64,000 bases of DNA from Toxonevra muliebris (lineage: Eukaryota; Arthropoda; Insecta; Diptera; Pallopteridae). A program made the position numbers and the translations under genes. The notes beneath the pieces are model-generated. The model searched no databases and had not been told where the DNA came from. It worked only from the letters and a program-made list of their open reading frames with translations. Below are positions 22,473-34,194 of this stretch, in pieces. Position 1 is the stretch's first letter, and each line of letters starts with the position of its first letter. Where the stretch lies: assembly GCA_963691655.1 (NCBI GenBank), contig OY829330.1, positions 16,216,815 to 16,280,814 of the forward strand, in the 5' to 3' direction.

Positions 22473-25365
22473 TTCCAGTAGTCGGCATCAAGTGCCGGTA
22501 AGAAAAATATATTGATAACACTGTTCAACAGCCAAAAATGAGCAGAGACGGAACAAGTGTACTTAGGGTAAAGAGGGGTCGCTGAGTCCGAATCCGTTTT
22601 GCTCTGCTACGTCACAATTTTTTGTTATTGACATCAAACTTTTTAAAATTGAAAAAACAAAAAAATTAAAAATGCAGTTTATATTTGTTTTCATCAAAAC
22701 AACCATTTTTACGAACAACATTTTTTTGACTTTTTTTATTTTTTAACTTTAAAATTAATTTTTTTTAAATTAATTAATTTTTTCAATTTAGTAAATTACA
22801 GGTTTATAAGTGCGTAAAGGTACTTAAAACCAGTTTTTTTAAGGCAAATCAAGATTTTGGGGGTGCTTGGCAAATTTCATTCACAGATTCTTGTTTTACC
22901 TGACAAGACCTACAAGAAAAATAGTATCACTTCCCAGGTATTTCTATTTCATTATTTTTTGTATCACTATGTAATTAAAAACAATACAAGCGCAACTTCA
23001 ATGTCACCAAACTTTGCGAAGCAACTATATTTTCCAAAACCATCCAGTTCTGCACAACCCATAATGAAAATCAAGCCCCAAGTGCTATATCTGCTCTTGC
23101 CAGATTGCGAAACCTATTTCCCTATAGATGTACCAAGAAAACCTTCTGTTTTGCCACTTTTAGAAATGTGACGCAACTGTTCATCCGGGCATTTTTTAGG
23201 CAATGGCGGACAAGCAGAATTTTCTCAGTTGTGCAACTAATAGTTTATTTCACATTTTAGATTTGATACAATTCATTTGAAAAAAAAACCGAGGTGTTAG
23301 ATACTGAGCATGTCAGTTTCATGTCATGATTAATGCTAAAATGCTAATTTTTATATTTTTTTGTCCATACGAATTTTCAAGTATATGCACCTCAAACCAA
23401 AATTCAGCTATATTTGTTCCTTTACAAGTGAAACAAATGTTGGCTCGGTACACAACATATTTAGTTTCGAAATACAGTGATAGATATCTTCAATAAAACT
23501 TTTAAATTGAACTACATGAGGATAAATAACATCTGTACGCAAAGAAAAAATTCGTTTCTGAGAAACGAAATTTTCACCAAACGAACTTTGTTCATGGAAT
23601 GTTTTCATAATGAACGAACATTTATTTATCATAAGCGACAGTATTCGATTGCCATGAACGAAGATTTATTCATCATAAACGGTTCAATTCTTTTACGATG
23701 AACTAAAAACGTTTGCAAAATATAAAAAAGAAAGCAAAAACAGTTTTCATATGTACATTGGCATTTTATTGTGGTTTTTGTTTAAATAAAATTTTCTAAT
23801 TAAAAACTAGAAAAAGTGTATGAAATTTACATAAAATTATATTATTACAATTTTTGTATCATTTATTATAAATCACACACATTTATTTGTTTTTTATAAG
23901 CACCACGCACTTTTTTATTGACAAAAAGAAATGTGATGAAATAATTTCAATGCACAATTAAAATTCTTCAATAATGCGTTGACAAATGATACTTCCCGTT
24001 ATGTTGTGTTGATTTGTTGTTGTGTGGAGTTTGAATGTAAGCGTCGCTGCTGCTTCTTTTTGCGACGAGAGCGAGATGAGAGGAACACGAAAATAAAAAG
24101 AGAAGAGAGTTGTGGACTTTCGTTTAGCAGAAACGTTTTTTTCATTTGCAAGAGAAGAAAATTGCCTTAATTTTATCGTGAACGAATTTTCGTTCATCAT
24201 AAAATCGTTAATCTTTTGCAGAAAACGGTTTTGGTTTCTCTAAACACGGCAGCATTCCTCAGAAACGTTTTTGTTCAGCGTAAAAGTAATATATTCTCCA
24301 CAAACGAGCGATAAACGTTTTTTTTTCTTTGCGTGTGCATTACTTATCGCACCCATAACATTGTCAGGCCTAACATGTATTTACGTAAAAGTTTCAAATT
24401 GTTAAGTAAACTCTTTTTTTTTCTTTTATCAGTTGTATTAGAAATATCTTGCACTTTTTTTTACCTTAGCTCAAACTTGTATCCAAAATGCATTATTTAT
24501 TAAGCGAAAACGAAAAAAAATGATAATCAGTAGACTTTATAAATTAAATTTTGTAAAAACACATTCACCCCTATTGCAGATCACGATAGAGATTGAATCT
24601 CTATTTCTATTGTCGTCTCTACTCCTACAATAAATGGTATTGCTAGTTCTGATAGAGATGATCCAGGACAAAAACCATTGCGAACAAGTTTCGAAGTTAG
24701 TATTTGACAGCTGATGACTATAAATGGTAAACAAAAATATTTGCAAACAGTAATAAATGTAATAAAATAAAGGAAATAAATTCAGAAAATATAAAAAACT
24801 TTTGTTTAAAATGGAATCTTTTGGTGTGGAAATTTCAGCAATTGAAAAGGTGTATCGTGCTGAAGTGCTTTCACTTAAAGTTGAGTTTGAGGGACTTCAG
24901 TCATCCTATGGAAATGGATGATTCAGTCTGAAATTGTTTATTTTAAAGGCAAATAGTGATGTTTTATTAATATCTTAAGAATTTTTAGCGGTTTAAAGCC
25001 AACACAAAACAAACTTTTGTAGAAAAGCAAAAATTGGAAAAAAAATTTTATTTTATACAATCTCACTTATCTCACTCATATAAATATATTAATTATGTAA
25101 GAATGTAAATAACTTTCAGTTAAATAAATATAAAATTTGATTTCTTTACGATTTTATTTTTTCTTTAACAAAAAACATGTCATGCCGACTATAGGCATAA
25201 AATATATAAATTAGTGATATTTAGAAAATAATTTTTTGAAAAAAGTTATTTAAAACGAAAATAATAAACCTTATTGAAATAGAAAGTATATTTGTTAACT
25301 TAATGCCATGTCCACATATGTACGTTTAAAAAGAACAAAAAATGTTAAACTGCCGACTACTGGAA
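22473..25365. mobile_element. Candidate 2.9-kb element with 15-bp inverted ends
   Basis: A perfect 15-bp inverted pair TTCCAGTAGTCGGCA lies at 22473-22487 and 25351-25365. No target duplication is clear and no transposase was recognised inside. The ACGCAAAG MITE copy B is nested in it. It could be coincidence or a diverged non-autonomous element. Confidence 0.4.
23537..24334 (-). mobile_element. ACGCAAAG MITE, copy B (inverted)
   Basis: Inverted copy of 18102-18985, slightly shorter. The 80-codon frame on the minus strand (24200-23958) differs from copy A at only two residues (Q to E and R to G), so the two copies are closely related. Confidence 0.8.
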
Positions 25366-25524
25366 CACTGACCCTATAAATGCCATTGGCGAATTATTTT
25401 CATTTTTTCTTTTTTAAATAAATGTATTCAGATACAATTTTCTATTGAATATTAAAATGAAAATAATTTCTACAGTCAATAAAACTTTTTCTCCTAACAG
25501 GTTCCAACCTAACATAACAGGTTC

Positions 25525-25930
25525 TTAAAGGTTATCAGGTGTGTTTTTGGTGAAAATATTCATAAAGTCATTTTCTTGAAAAAAAGGAGCAGGCGCAATT
25601 TGAAACTTTGAATTTTTGGAAAGTAGATAAATAAAGGAATCATTTCCACTCTGTAAAACTCGAATCCAATTTTTTTTTAACTTGCCGGTCTTTAAGGATT
25701 GGTGTGTACTCTCTTGTCTACAAACACGACCTGTGAAGTCTATTTCTGGATCTTTCCTCACATGTGTTTCTGTATGTGAGGCTCGTTGAAAATGCCTTCT
25801 TTGAGTTTAGCGCTGGTTAATTTTGGGAACTGCGCAATACCTTCAATTTCTTGTCTATTACATAGTGAACAAATTTTCACTGCATTTATTTGGAGCCGAT
25901 TGCCATTTAACATTATTAACTCACTCCTTG
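25525..25930 (-). pseudogene. LINE Pol C-terminal fragment (tentative)
   Basis: On the minus strand RLQINAVKICSLCNRQEIEG matches the style of the zinc-knuckle tail of some non-LTR retrotransposon Pols, where C-x2-C-N-x-x-E precedes H-x-C. Here the histidine and cysteine part is degraded. The downstream 78-residue frame to 25525 may be read-through of the same tail. No RT core remains. Confidence 0.4.
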
Positions 25931-26059
25931 CCTTAACCCTCGGATTAGTGGTAAGGTCCCTGGGGACCTTTTTGGTTTTTAATTGAAAATTGCTTATATT
26001 TCGGCCAAGGTACCAAAGCGATTCGAGGATTGGTTCAGATTTTATGGCGGTTTTTATGT

Positions 26060-26400
26060 GTTAAGCAGAGCTGGGTAAATTTAATTACATTACAATCCCA
26101 ATTCCAATTACAAGGAATTGTAATTGGTACTTAAATTTTTTCAATTCTATGGTAATGGAATTGGTTAAAGTTTCAATTCCATTACAAGCAATTGTAACCA
26201 GTAATTAAAATTTTTAAATTCCTAGGTAATGGAATTGAAAAAATTTTCGATTCCATTACAGGGAATTGTATTTTGTAATTAAAAATATATCAATTCCATA
26301 AAGGAATTTGAAAATGTAATTGAAAAGAAAGCATATTATTATTCAAGTGTAATCCATTACTTACTTGGAATTAAATTCCAATTTAGTTGGAATAATTCCT
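26060..26400. repeat. Palindromic tandem repeat rich in GGAATTGTAATT
   Basis: Units of about 65-70 bp contain TTCCATTACA, GGAATTGTAATTGGTA and TAGGTAATGGAATTG and recur about three to four times. Each unit is self-complementary in part, so the region can form several hairpins. Confidence 0.7.
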
Positions 26401-26514
26401 CGAAAGTAATTGATTCCCTTATTTTTCGGAAAACATTGGAAAATGCTTCTAATAAACCGTTACGAGAGAAGTGACCCGCATTTTATACGGATTGAATCAA
26501 TAAAATTCATTTCT

Positions 26515-26620
26515 GCTACACAGAGGCTCCCGGGTTCAAATCTCTCTACGCTCAAAAATCAAAAATACAAATTTTTCTGCACGCAACCTCTTGGCTGGCA
26601 AACTCCCAAGAGTAAAAAGT
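26515..26620 (+). repeat. tRNA-SINE core, partial copy
   Basis: Contains a B-box-like GGGTTCAAATCTCT and then CTCAAAAATCAAAAATAC and CAACCTCTTGGCTGGCAAAC, a core shared with the minus-strand SINE at 31886-32170. The 5' tRNA-like half and 3' tail are not recognisable. Confidence 0.6.
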
Positions 26621-26890
26621 GGCTGATCCAAGTTTGACGACAGGGTTGGCTTAGGAATTTTCTCAAAGGAACTACGACTGGAACTATCAATCCGTCTTTC
26701 GACCACTGCAGTGTTTACCAAGCAGAGGCCCTAGTAGAGGTGGAAAACTATCGATGGAAATATCGATAGTTTCCGAAACTATCAAACTTTTCAATTTCCA
26801 GCTAAGAATCCTGAAAAGAAATGTAAAACACAGTAGGTACTATTGGCAACACTTTCTGTAAAGTAGAAAAGTGAAATATTGTTTTCTTAA

Positions 26891-27440
26891 CCCGTAAGGC
26901 TGCCCTGAGGCAGCCTTCACTCTATTTTAATTAATGGACAAGTGCAAATTTATTATTTTTTTTTAATTAATTGGCAGACCTGAAGAAAGAATAAACACAT
27001 AATTTGTGGTCAGTTTGCACTTTCTGCGATCACACGATTGTTGTTTATAGTTATTTTTTTGTGCGCAAAGTGTTGTTTTGCGACGAAAAATTATCGCACT
27101 TTTAAGTTTTTTATAAAAATTTAAAAAAATCTAAAAAAAATATTTCTAAGTCCCCTCATCGTCCCCTGTCGTATAATCATAATTTCGTATAATTTTGTAT
27201 GAAAAATTATAATTTATGACAAATGAGAGTATACAATACCAAATAAGACACCCTGAGAATTGCCCACATATATCTTTATTTTTTGGGTTAAACCCGCAGG
27301 GCAACCTTTCGTTTTTCTCACCTAACTGCTAAACTCAAAAACTATTCAAAAAAACTGACTTCATATTCATTTTTTTTCATCAATATTAACTGCAAACAAA
27401 AATTCTGATGTTTGTTTTATTATTATTTCAACCTTGCGGG
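26891..27440. mobile_element. piggyBac-like MITE (CCCGTAAGG ends)
   Basis: Starts CCCGTAAGGCTGCC right after TTAA (26887-26890) and ends AACCTTGCGGG before TTAG (27441-27444), one base off TTAA. Ends are inverted (CCCGTAAGG and CCCGCAAGG). TTAA targets with CCC ends are the piggyBac signature. Confidence 0.7.
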
Positions 27441-27497
27441 TTAGAGGGTTAATCCCAACTGACAATGCTTTCTTTTTTTTAAATTTCGCTAATTTAA

Positions 27498-27993
27498 CCC
27501 TCTAGTTCCTAAGTGTGTGTCTAGACAGCCTTCATCCAAACGAGTGTAATTACCAAATTCATAGTTTTCTGTTGATAAATTTTATCATATCGTTTATGGA
27601 ATTTTAAAAAAATACATCACTTATGAGTTATGATGCGTATTACAGACGTTAGCGACAGTCAAAGTCCAAAATTTGTGAAAAACAGGAAAATTAATTATTT
27701 TAATTAAATTTGAGATCAAAATAAAAAAATAATTAAATAAGTACTTCTCGTCATACTAGCCAGATAAAAAACTAGGGTAACTTGAATTTCTTTTTACAAA
27801 ATATTTGAATACTTAAAACAAATTGATAACAAGTTTATTTAACAACAAATACAGCAAAGCATTCAACCTTTCCGGGTTCATAAAGCACGCCCATTAAATT
27901 TTTAGGGTTTTGTGACCAGATTTATGCTTTTTACATCAAAATTTATCAACCCCAATTTGGTTTCAATCAATCAAAAATTTGTGAACTAGAGGG
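27498..27993. mobile_element. piggyBac-like MITE family P1, copy A
   Basis: Starts CCCTCTAGTTCC after TTAA (27494-27497) and ends GGTGAACTAGAGGG-like sequence before TTAA (27994-27997). Related copies lie at 54458-54951 (complete) and 43811-44128 (left end missing). No coding capacity. Confidence 0.85.
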
Positions 27994-28074
27994 TTAAGCA
28001 AATTAATATATGTTAGTAGATTTTTGCAGTTAAAGAAAAGAACGGAAAATTTTTGAAGCAAGGGTAAATTGAAA

Positions 28075-28640
28075 ATTTTGCAACGGAAATCATGTTGTTG
28101 TTGCGCTCATACGAAACTAAAAAGAAAGGAGAAAGGTTGTTAGTGTCTAGCGAACGAAGTCATATGAGGATCGGCTGCATACAATCATGAAGACAGTCGA
28201 CTTTTTGGAGTTTTATCTCATGTAATTTAGTGAGAGAGCTTGATTCCATACAGCTGAATTTTCCTTTCATGTGTTATATACGTGTGCTGCGTCATGTTTG
28301 TGCCGATAAATGTAGAGAGTATCAACAGAAAAAAAGTTTTAGAAAATAGAAAGAGTGCAATACTTCAACAACAACGGTCACGTGAAAAGTCGCGTTTTTG
28401 TTGCACTCTAACAAAACCAGTACATATAATCAAGCAAAGAGACGAATTCTCTCAGTTTTATTGCATGTGCTTTAGTGAGAGAGTCGATGTAGAAGTCTCT
28501 GCTTGATTGCATACATATAACTGAACTTTCCTTTCATGTGTTATATATGTGCACTAAGTCGTGTTTATGCCGATAAGTGTAGAGAGTATCAACAGAGGGA
28601 AAACAACAATAAAATAGAGAGAAGAAGATTACAAAAACTT
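28075..28640. repeat. Dispersed repeat, copy B (inverted, uninterrupted)
   Basis: Inverted relative of 9265-9980. It shows the intact TTA site (28140-28142) corresponding to the TAA at which the 308-bp MITE is inserted in copy A. Confidence 0.7.
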
Positions 28641-29019
28641 CAACAGAATGTTTTATAAATGTTTGCTAACAATTTTCTACAATAACTTAGTTTCACTTCT
28701 ATTGTGAGTGCTTGCAGACACATAATTTTTTAATTTATTATGAATGTTGGTTGTGAAATCAATTGTATTATCTTCTTATTTGCACAGATTAAAGGAGAAG
28801 GATTCAAACCTATTGCAGGAGAAGGTTTCAAACCCGTTATGGAATGCGTAACGAAACATTTTTTTATAGTTTACATATGTACTTTTCATATTAAAAAAAA
28901 ATTAAATGTGGGATTTAAATACATACAAATTTAATTTTTTTTGTTTATTCCATATTGATATCCATATCCACACATTGAAAAAAAAAATTTGGTACTTTAG
29001 CTTTCATCATCAGCTTTAC

Positions 29020-29215
29020 CTATCTGGAGAAACCTTACTATCATTGTCCTCTATGCCTTCATTTGATTCTGACAATATGAATTGTTCTATTTCATTCCCA
29101 TTTTTAGCTTCTTGTCTGTAAACAACTAAGCTGCAGCTTTCATTATTTGTTTTAGGATCATAAAAACTTTCCGCTTTGACTTCCAAAACTTTTTTTTTTA
29201 CTTGACAAATCGGTC
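29020..29215 (-). pseudogene. Protein-like fragment, unrecognised
   Basis: The minus strand is open for about 60 codons, containing VLEVKAESFYDPKTNNES then SLVVYRQEAKNGNEIEQF, and ends at a TAG (29022-29020). It lies within the TAGAGGTGG hAT relic and might be part of its transposase, but no hAT motif is present. Confidence 0.3.
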
Positions 29216-29612
29216 CTAAATTGTCACCAGAGAACAGATCCCGAAAAAAAAGTTTGGCAACCTCTTTTTAAAACGATTGAAACTCACTGCATTTGCAAAC
29301 AAAATTGTAGGAAATTTGTGGTGTTTCTAATGGTTTGGCGGTATACTGTATGTAGTTTATGTACATTATATTTTCTTGCAGTAGTTACTGTATGAATTAC
29401 CAATATAGTTTCTTCATTTTTCGAAAACCACTGAGGCTATTTATGTAAAAATACCACATAAATTATGCAAAAGATTTATTTTCGAAAAATCCTCAAAAAT
29501 TTATTTTTTATGAAAGTTCGATACTATGAATAGTACTTCTTGATAGTAAAATATCAATAGTCGAATCTATCGGTATTTTTCCACCTCTATGAACAATGAC
29601 TAATGGGAAGAG

Positions 29613-30825
29613 CAGTGTTACCAAAATTTTTTTTTGGAAAAGGTCCAAAATAACTTTGAAAAACATCATTTGACTGTTCAAAACGTCATTTTAGGTAACA
29701 AAACAAAAACATGATTTAAATGTATTTTTATTGATTTCGAAATATAATAATTTATTTCATTCAAATATAAAGGTGCAATATTTTCAATTACCTACTATTT
29801 CTTCCTCACTGCTAATTCCGTATCTTCTACCAACTCTACTTCATCTGCACATTCTATTTCTTTTGTTAAGGATGTGTTCGAGTTTCAAAAAATCAATCAA
29901 AAGTACAATATTTTGACAGTATATTGTTTCGGACCAAAATTCAAAGTTATAGCACATTGTCGAGACCGCCTGTTGTTAAAACTTTATCTGTTGTTAAAGC
30001 GTTTTTCTCGAAACAACTTTTTTTGATTCAACCAGGGGTCTGAAAGAATACAATCGAACCGATTGGGCTGAAATTTTATACGTTAACCTACACGCCAAAG
30101 ACTCTCGCAGCTAGTAGAATTATTTATTTTTAATCATTTCATACTTTTTACCTAATTTTCAACAAAAAACCAAGCAATTTTTGAAACTTTTTTTTAGAAG
30201 TCCGCTTTTGTTATTTTTGAATAAAATGTTTAAATCTACTATCTACCAGAATGACAAGCCTACAACAGTAATCTATTTAAATTCTTTGATGGCGTCAAGT
30301 ACCGTAATCACCCGAGCCAGCCTCACACCTGTTTTTTTAGGTGTCCACTTTGGACGTAAAAAACACTAAAATAATATCGTAAAATAAACTAAAATAATTT
30401 TTTTGTACAATAAAGATGCAAGTTATAACATATAAATTTAAATTAAATTTTATTTTGTTATAGTAAAAAATTCCCGAAATATCCTTGAAAATCATTCTTG
30501 AACACCAGACTACTTCCTGAATTAACCCATGAGAAAGTTAAAACAAAACACGGCCAGTATTGAAACTTACTCAATTTTATTAAAAATTTACACATTTTTT
30601 AATTTTAGCACTTTCGACAGGTTTTCTCTTTTTTTTATTATACAAAATCAAAAATTAAATCAAATCTGTAGTAATTTTTAGTATAGTGTTTTATTCCTTG
30701 TCACATATTTGTATTCTTTTCAAGTTTCTTTTTTTTAAACGTTTCGTAAAACGTCGTTTCGTCCAATTGTCATTTGGCTCTGAAATCGTTCAAATGACGT
30801 TGCGGTCGTTCATCTGGCAACGCTG
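29613..30825. mobile_element. hAT-like non-autonomous element with 8-bp TSD
   Basis: Inverted ends CAGTGTTACCAAAAT on the left and CAGCGTTGCCAGATG from the right, flanked by perfect 8-bp duplications GGGAAGAG (29605-29612 and 30826-30833). The AAGGATG repeat copy B lies inside. No transposase. Confidence 0.88.
29868..30520. repeat. AAGGATG repeat, copy B
   Basis: Same orientation as copy A at 13572-14222. Its right end keeps CTTGAACACCAGACTACTTC, which is an inverted match to the left end of copy A (GTAGTCTGGTGTTCGAG). So the unit itself had inverted ends of at least 20 bp. Confidence 0.75.
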
Positions 30826-30833
30826 GGGAAGAG

Positions 30834-31873
30834 TATGAAATTGCGAATTGAATTCACAATTGTAGGAATTGGGTGAAACCACATTTAACGATTTTTTTTA
30901 CAGTTTTGTGAGAATTTCCTTACAATTCACATATTAGTAAGTTGGTGAAATAGCGCACGGATTTAAAAAAAAAAGTCATCGATAAAGTTGGAGAAAAATG
31001 TGTTCCATAGCCAGAGTGGAATTATTTCAAGAAGGTGATATGCATGAACTATAAGGACTATACACATATATTTTTATATAAACAAAAATATTATTCATAA
31101 AAAATAGCTTTAATAATAAATTTTGTTTTTTTTCTACACAAATAATCCAAATATTTGAGGATTATTGCATAAAGCAATTGTGATGAAAAATATGTGTACG
31201 TATATATCCAGTATATAATAGGGGGGTTTTTAATTTGTTAAACCCATTTCTATTGTTATTGAATATTTCAAAATATTTAAACAGGATGCTTTTATATATT
31301 TTAAATAACAAATCAATATATTTTCTAGTATAAAGTAAATATTTATGAACATAATGAACAGAAATGTCGTAAAATGTATGTAAATTTTAAAACTTTTTTG
31401 GAAAGTTGTTTTACACCATACCTTTTAAGTTGTGGCTCTTTTAAACTTCCTTTTACGAATGAACAAGAGACTTAAAGAAAGGTTCCCTGCAAGAACAGTA
31501 CTGACAATATGACTGGTCATTTTACTGTTTGCAATGACTGAATGTTTCAGTATAGTCTCAGTCACAAACTTATGTGACTAGAACTCTACTGTCCGTGTAA
31601 TAAGGCATCTCTTTCTTTCTCACGCACTTTCATATTCAATATTACCTATATTTCTCTCATATACACCGGTCATCGACACTGGTTATACTTTCGTTAGTAC
31701 TTTATGTGGAAAATGTTATGTCACAAGTGTAAATGGATGTAATATGTATATTCAATCCATGTACATGTAGAATAGACCGGGTCGGTCCCCATACAAAAAA
31801 AAAAGTTTGAAAAGTCCACTGATTCCGTATACCAATTTTCGTCTGATTACCATTTAAAATGGATTAAATATAA
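30834..31873. other. AT-rich intergenic stretch
   Basis: No gene or clear element boundary seen. Confidence 0.3.
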
Positions 31874-31885
31874 CACCTTAAATAA

Positions 31886-32170
31886 CTACTACTATTATGG
31901 CACAACAGCCCATGGAGGGCCAAGGCCGAGCTTTTCGCATCCATTCATGTTGTGTGAGTTATATTTATACACGAATGGAAGGGACCTACAGTTTTAAGCC
32001 GAATCCGAACGGCAAAGTGAAAAGCTTTTCATAGGTATTTTTTTACTCTTGGAGGTTTGCCATTGCCAGCCAAGAGGTGGTGCCATGTAGAAAAATTTTT
32101 ATTTTCTATTTTTGATTTTTTTAGCGTGCCGAGCAGTCCAACACACTAACCACTAGGCTACAGCGACCAC
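31886..32170 (-). mobile_element. tRNA-derived SINE with 12-bp TSD
   Basis: Read on the minus strand it starts GTGGTCGCTGTAGCCTAGTG with an A-box-like TAGCCTAGTGGTTAG, then an A-rich middle, the CCTCTTGGCTGGCAA core, and a tail ending ATAATAGTAGTAG. The 12-bp direct repeat CACCTTAAATAA flanks it exactly (31874-31885 and 32171-32182), as expected for LINE-driven retroposition. Length 285 bp. Confidence 0.88.
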
Positions 32171-32182
32171 CACCTTAAATAA

Positions 32183-32633
32183 TTACCTACGATTAATTAA
32201 ATGCTATGTGATGTGAAATTTTTGCTTGTTATTCAAGCTGTGGCAAAAAGTTGCAAAGCACTCATACCTTATTCTAAAGTAGATGCTTCATATAAAATAA
32301 TGGTTTTTATTTTCGCTCTGAGCTTTTTTTCTCATCCATTAAAAAAATAAAATCTAAAAAAAAAACTATTATTTTCCATAACATTTTTGGGTATAAGAAA
32401 ATGGTAAATCCATTTTTTATCATTTCCATTAATAGTGTAAAGTTTTTTCTTTAATATGTGGCCAAAAATTGATGTCTGGCTTTAGTATTGGCCAAGTTGT
32501 GACATTTTCAAGAATATTAAAATTATCGACAGGGTATTACAACTTTCGACAGTCGAAAATTGAAAGTGTCAACATATCGTTACGAAATTATTTCCAGGCT
32601 CATATTAAATAGGATAAAGCGAAATAGAATAAT
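32183..32633. other. AT-rich intergenic stretch
   Basis: No gene recognised. It would include the 3' flank of the candidate exon at 32634. Confidence 0.3.
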
Positions 32634-32794
32634 TTATTGAGCTAAATCTTGGCGTGATTCCAGATGGTCGTAATGCTCACGGCTTTTCAATTTGGCAAAT
32701 TTATGGTTCATGCGCTTTTCATCCGTGATTGCAAGTGCAGATTCGCTCTCAACACGAACAAAATGATCGGTGTTTTGCGAATGGCATTTAAATT
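32634..32794 (-). CDS. Candidate terminal exon of an unrecognised gene
   Basis: On the minus strand a 3' splice acceptor (TTTTCACAG) is followed by two bases and then 52 sense codons to TAA at 32636-32634. The peptide is hydrophilic and charged (DHFVRVESESALAITDEKRM, then AKLKSREHYDHLESRQDL). AATAAA overlaps the stop codon, as in a compact 3' end. Base composition is clearly less AT-rich than the surroundings. I cannot name the family, and no upstream exon was identified. Alternatives are an exon from a transposon or a retained gene fragment. Confidence 0.4.
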
Positions 32795-33343
32795 CTGTGA
32801 AAATTATAAGTTAATAAATGAGCTACAACAAATAATTTGAACTTAATTAAAATTAAAAGTGCATCAAAAATTTAAGTAGCTATAACTTGTTTGTTTATGG
32901 GTACAGTTGAATACTTTTTGGGCAGGAATTTAATAATTTTTCAAGGGCTTTATTTTTATGAAAAATAAAATTGCATTTAAGGTGGTAGAACTTTAAGTAA
33001 CAGAATTCACTAGTGAAATATGACTTCGGAGATGAATAATATCTAAGAAAGAAATATTGTATCATTTATGAATATCGGACATCAAATACCAAAGTTATAA
33101 TAAAAAATTCATTTTGCTGTTTTTAGGGTGGTCCAAAAAATTTATTTTTTGATTTCGAGATACTCTCCACATAAGCTTTTAAATAGGGGGGTGGACTTTT
33201 CAAACTTTTTTCTTCGACCCACTCTAATGTACAATGCTTATCACACCTATGTAGTAGCTGGACAAATTTTACTGTTTATAATGATCTCTTTCAAACCTCA
33301 AGTGAAATGTACATTTGTATAAGTAGCATAAAAAAATGTGTAA

Positions 33344-34037
33344 GGCTGATGTTACACGGTCGATGTTTTCTGTTTTTACTTTATTTTCATCGTTTTGTTT
33401 GATGCCCTGTTACACTATCAGTTTTTTGCTGAATGTTGTTTTTTTAATACTTTTATCGGCAACTATGTTTTTCCACCTAAAAAGTATTTAATTGTATTTT
33501 GGAGTGAATGAAAATTCAATAATTGGAATGGAATTGGATGGAAAATAATTATAATGACAATATGAGATAATATTGGTGGAAATAGCTACAAATTTTACAA
33601 AAAATATTGCATTTATATATGAAAAACGCAGAAAAATAATCTTTAAAATTTGCGAACTATTAAAATAAGCTCCGCCACTTTGTTACTTGGCCATTGAATT
33701 ACCATGTTTTTATAAAAATTATTAAGTAATTTTTTAAACAGCACTCATTTTTACAAACAAACAAAAGCCAAACAACGCAAAGGGTGACAAAGAAAAAAAA
33801 TGTATTTAAAAGTTAGTAAAAAGCCTAGTATTTTTCATATAATATTACTATTTTCCGATAAAATGCAACAGTGTATCTTCAGCAACCCCATTTTATTTAA
33901 AGTGATGCAGGTTTTTTTCGTCAGTAAAAAAATTTGAAGTGAAATGTGTGCATCCTCTCTTTTGCTCAGTGTTCATTTTTCAAAGCAACAACAATTTCAT
34001 TGTTTGACAGCAAAACATTGATCGTGTAACATCGCCC
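33344..34037. mobile_element. PIF/Harbinger-like MITE, copy A
   Basis: Inverted ends GGCTGATGTTACACGGTCGA on the left and GGGCGATGTTACACGATCAA from the right, flanked by TAA on both sides (33341-33343 and 34038-34040). Length 694 bp. Relatives in inverted orientation lie at 61846-62459 and 62463-63825; the latter includes a Myb/SANT-like coding piece. Confidence 0.88.
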
Positions 34038-34194
34038 TAAGTGTATTGGAATTCCTGCGCAAAGTGGTTAGCCGTTTCTAGCAGGGTTGTTACTTCGCTG
34101 ATCACGTTCACATTCATGTTTTTCGAAATTAAGAAATGACTCCATTATCCAAAAATTTTTTTTCAAAAAATCGACTTGGACCTCCTGATTATCT

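Larger units (their letters stand above)
26735..29589. mobile_element. hAT-like relic with TAGAGGTGG ends
   Basis: Inverted ends TAGAGGTGGAAAACTATCGA on the left and TAGAGGTGGAAAAATACCGA read from the right, followed by TATCGAT-like motifs. The style matches the 7.9-12 kb hAT end. No target duplication survives (GGCCCTAG and TGAACAAT). Inside are two piggyBac-like MITEs and dispersed repeat copy B. Confidence 0.55.

Noticed and set aside
22857..23171. 104-codon frame starting MGVLGKF
   Set aside because: No recognisable motif; AT-driven open frame within a candidate transposon.
24811..24921. Small frame starting MESFGVEISAIEKVY
   Set aside because: Only 36 codons, no domain, no splice support.
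26505..26545. Possible tRNA gene (GGGTTCAAATC B box)
   Set aside because: No matching A box or cloverleaf; part of a SINE core.
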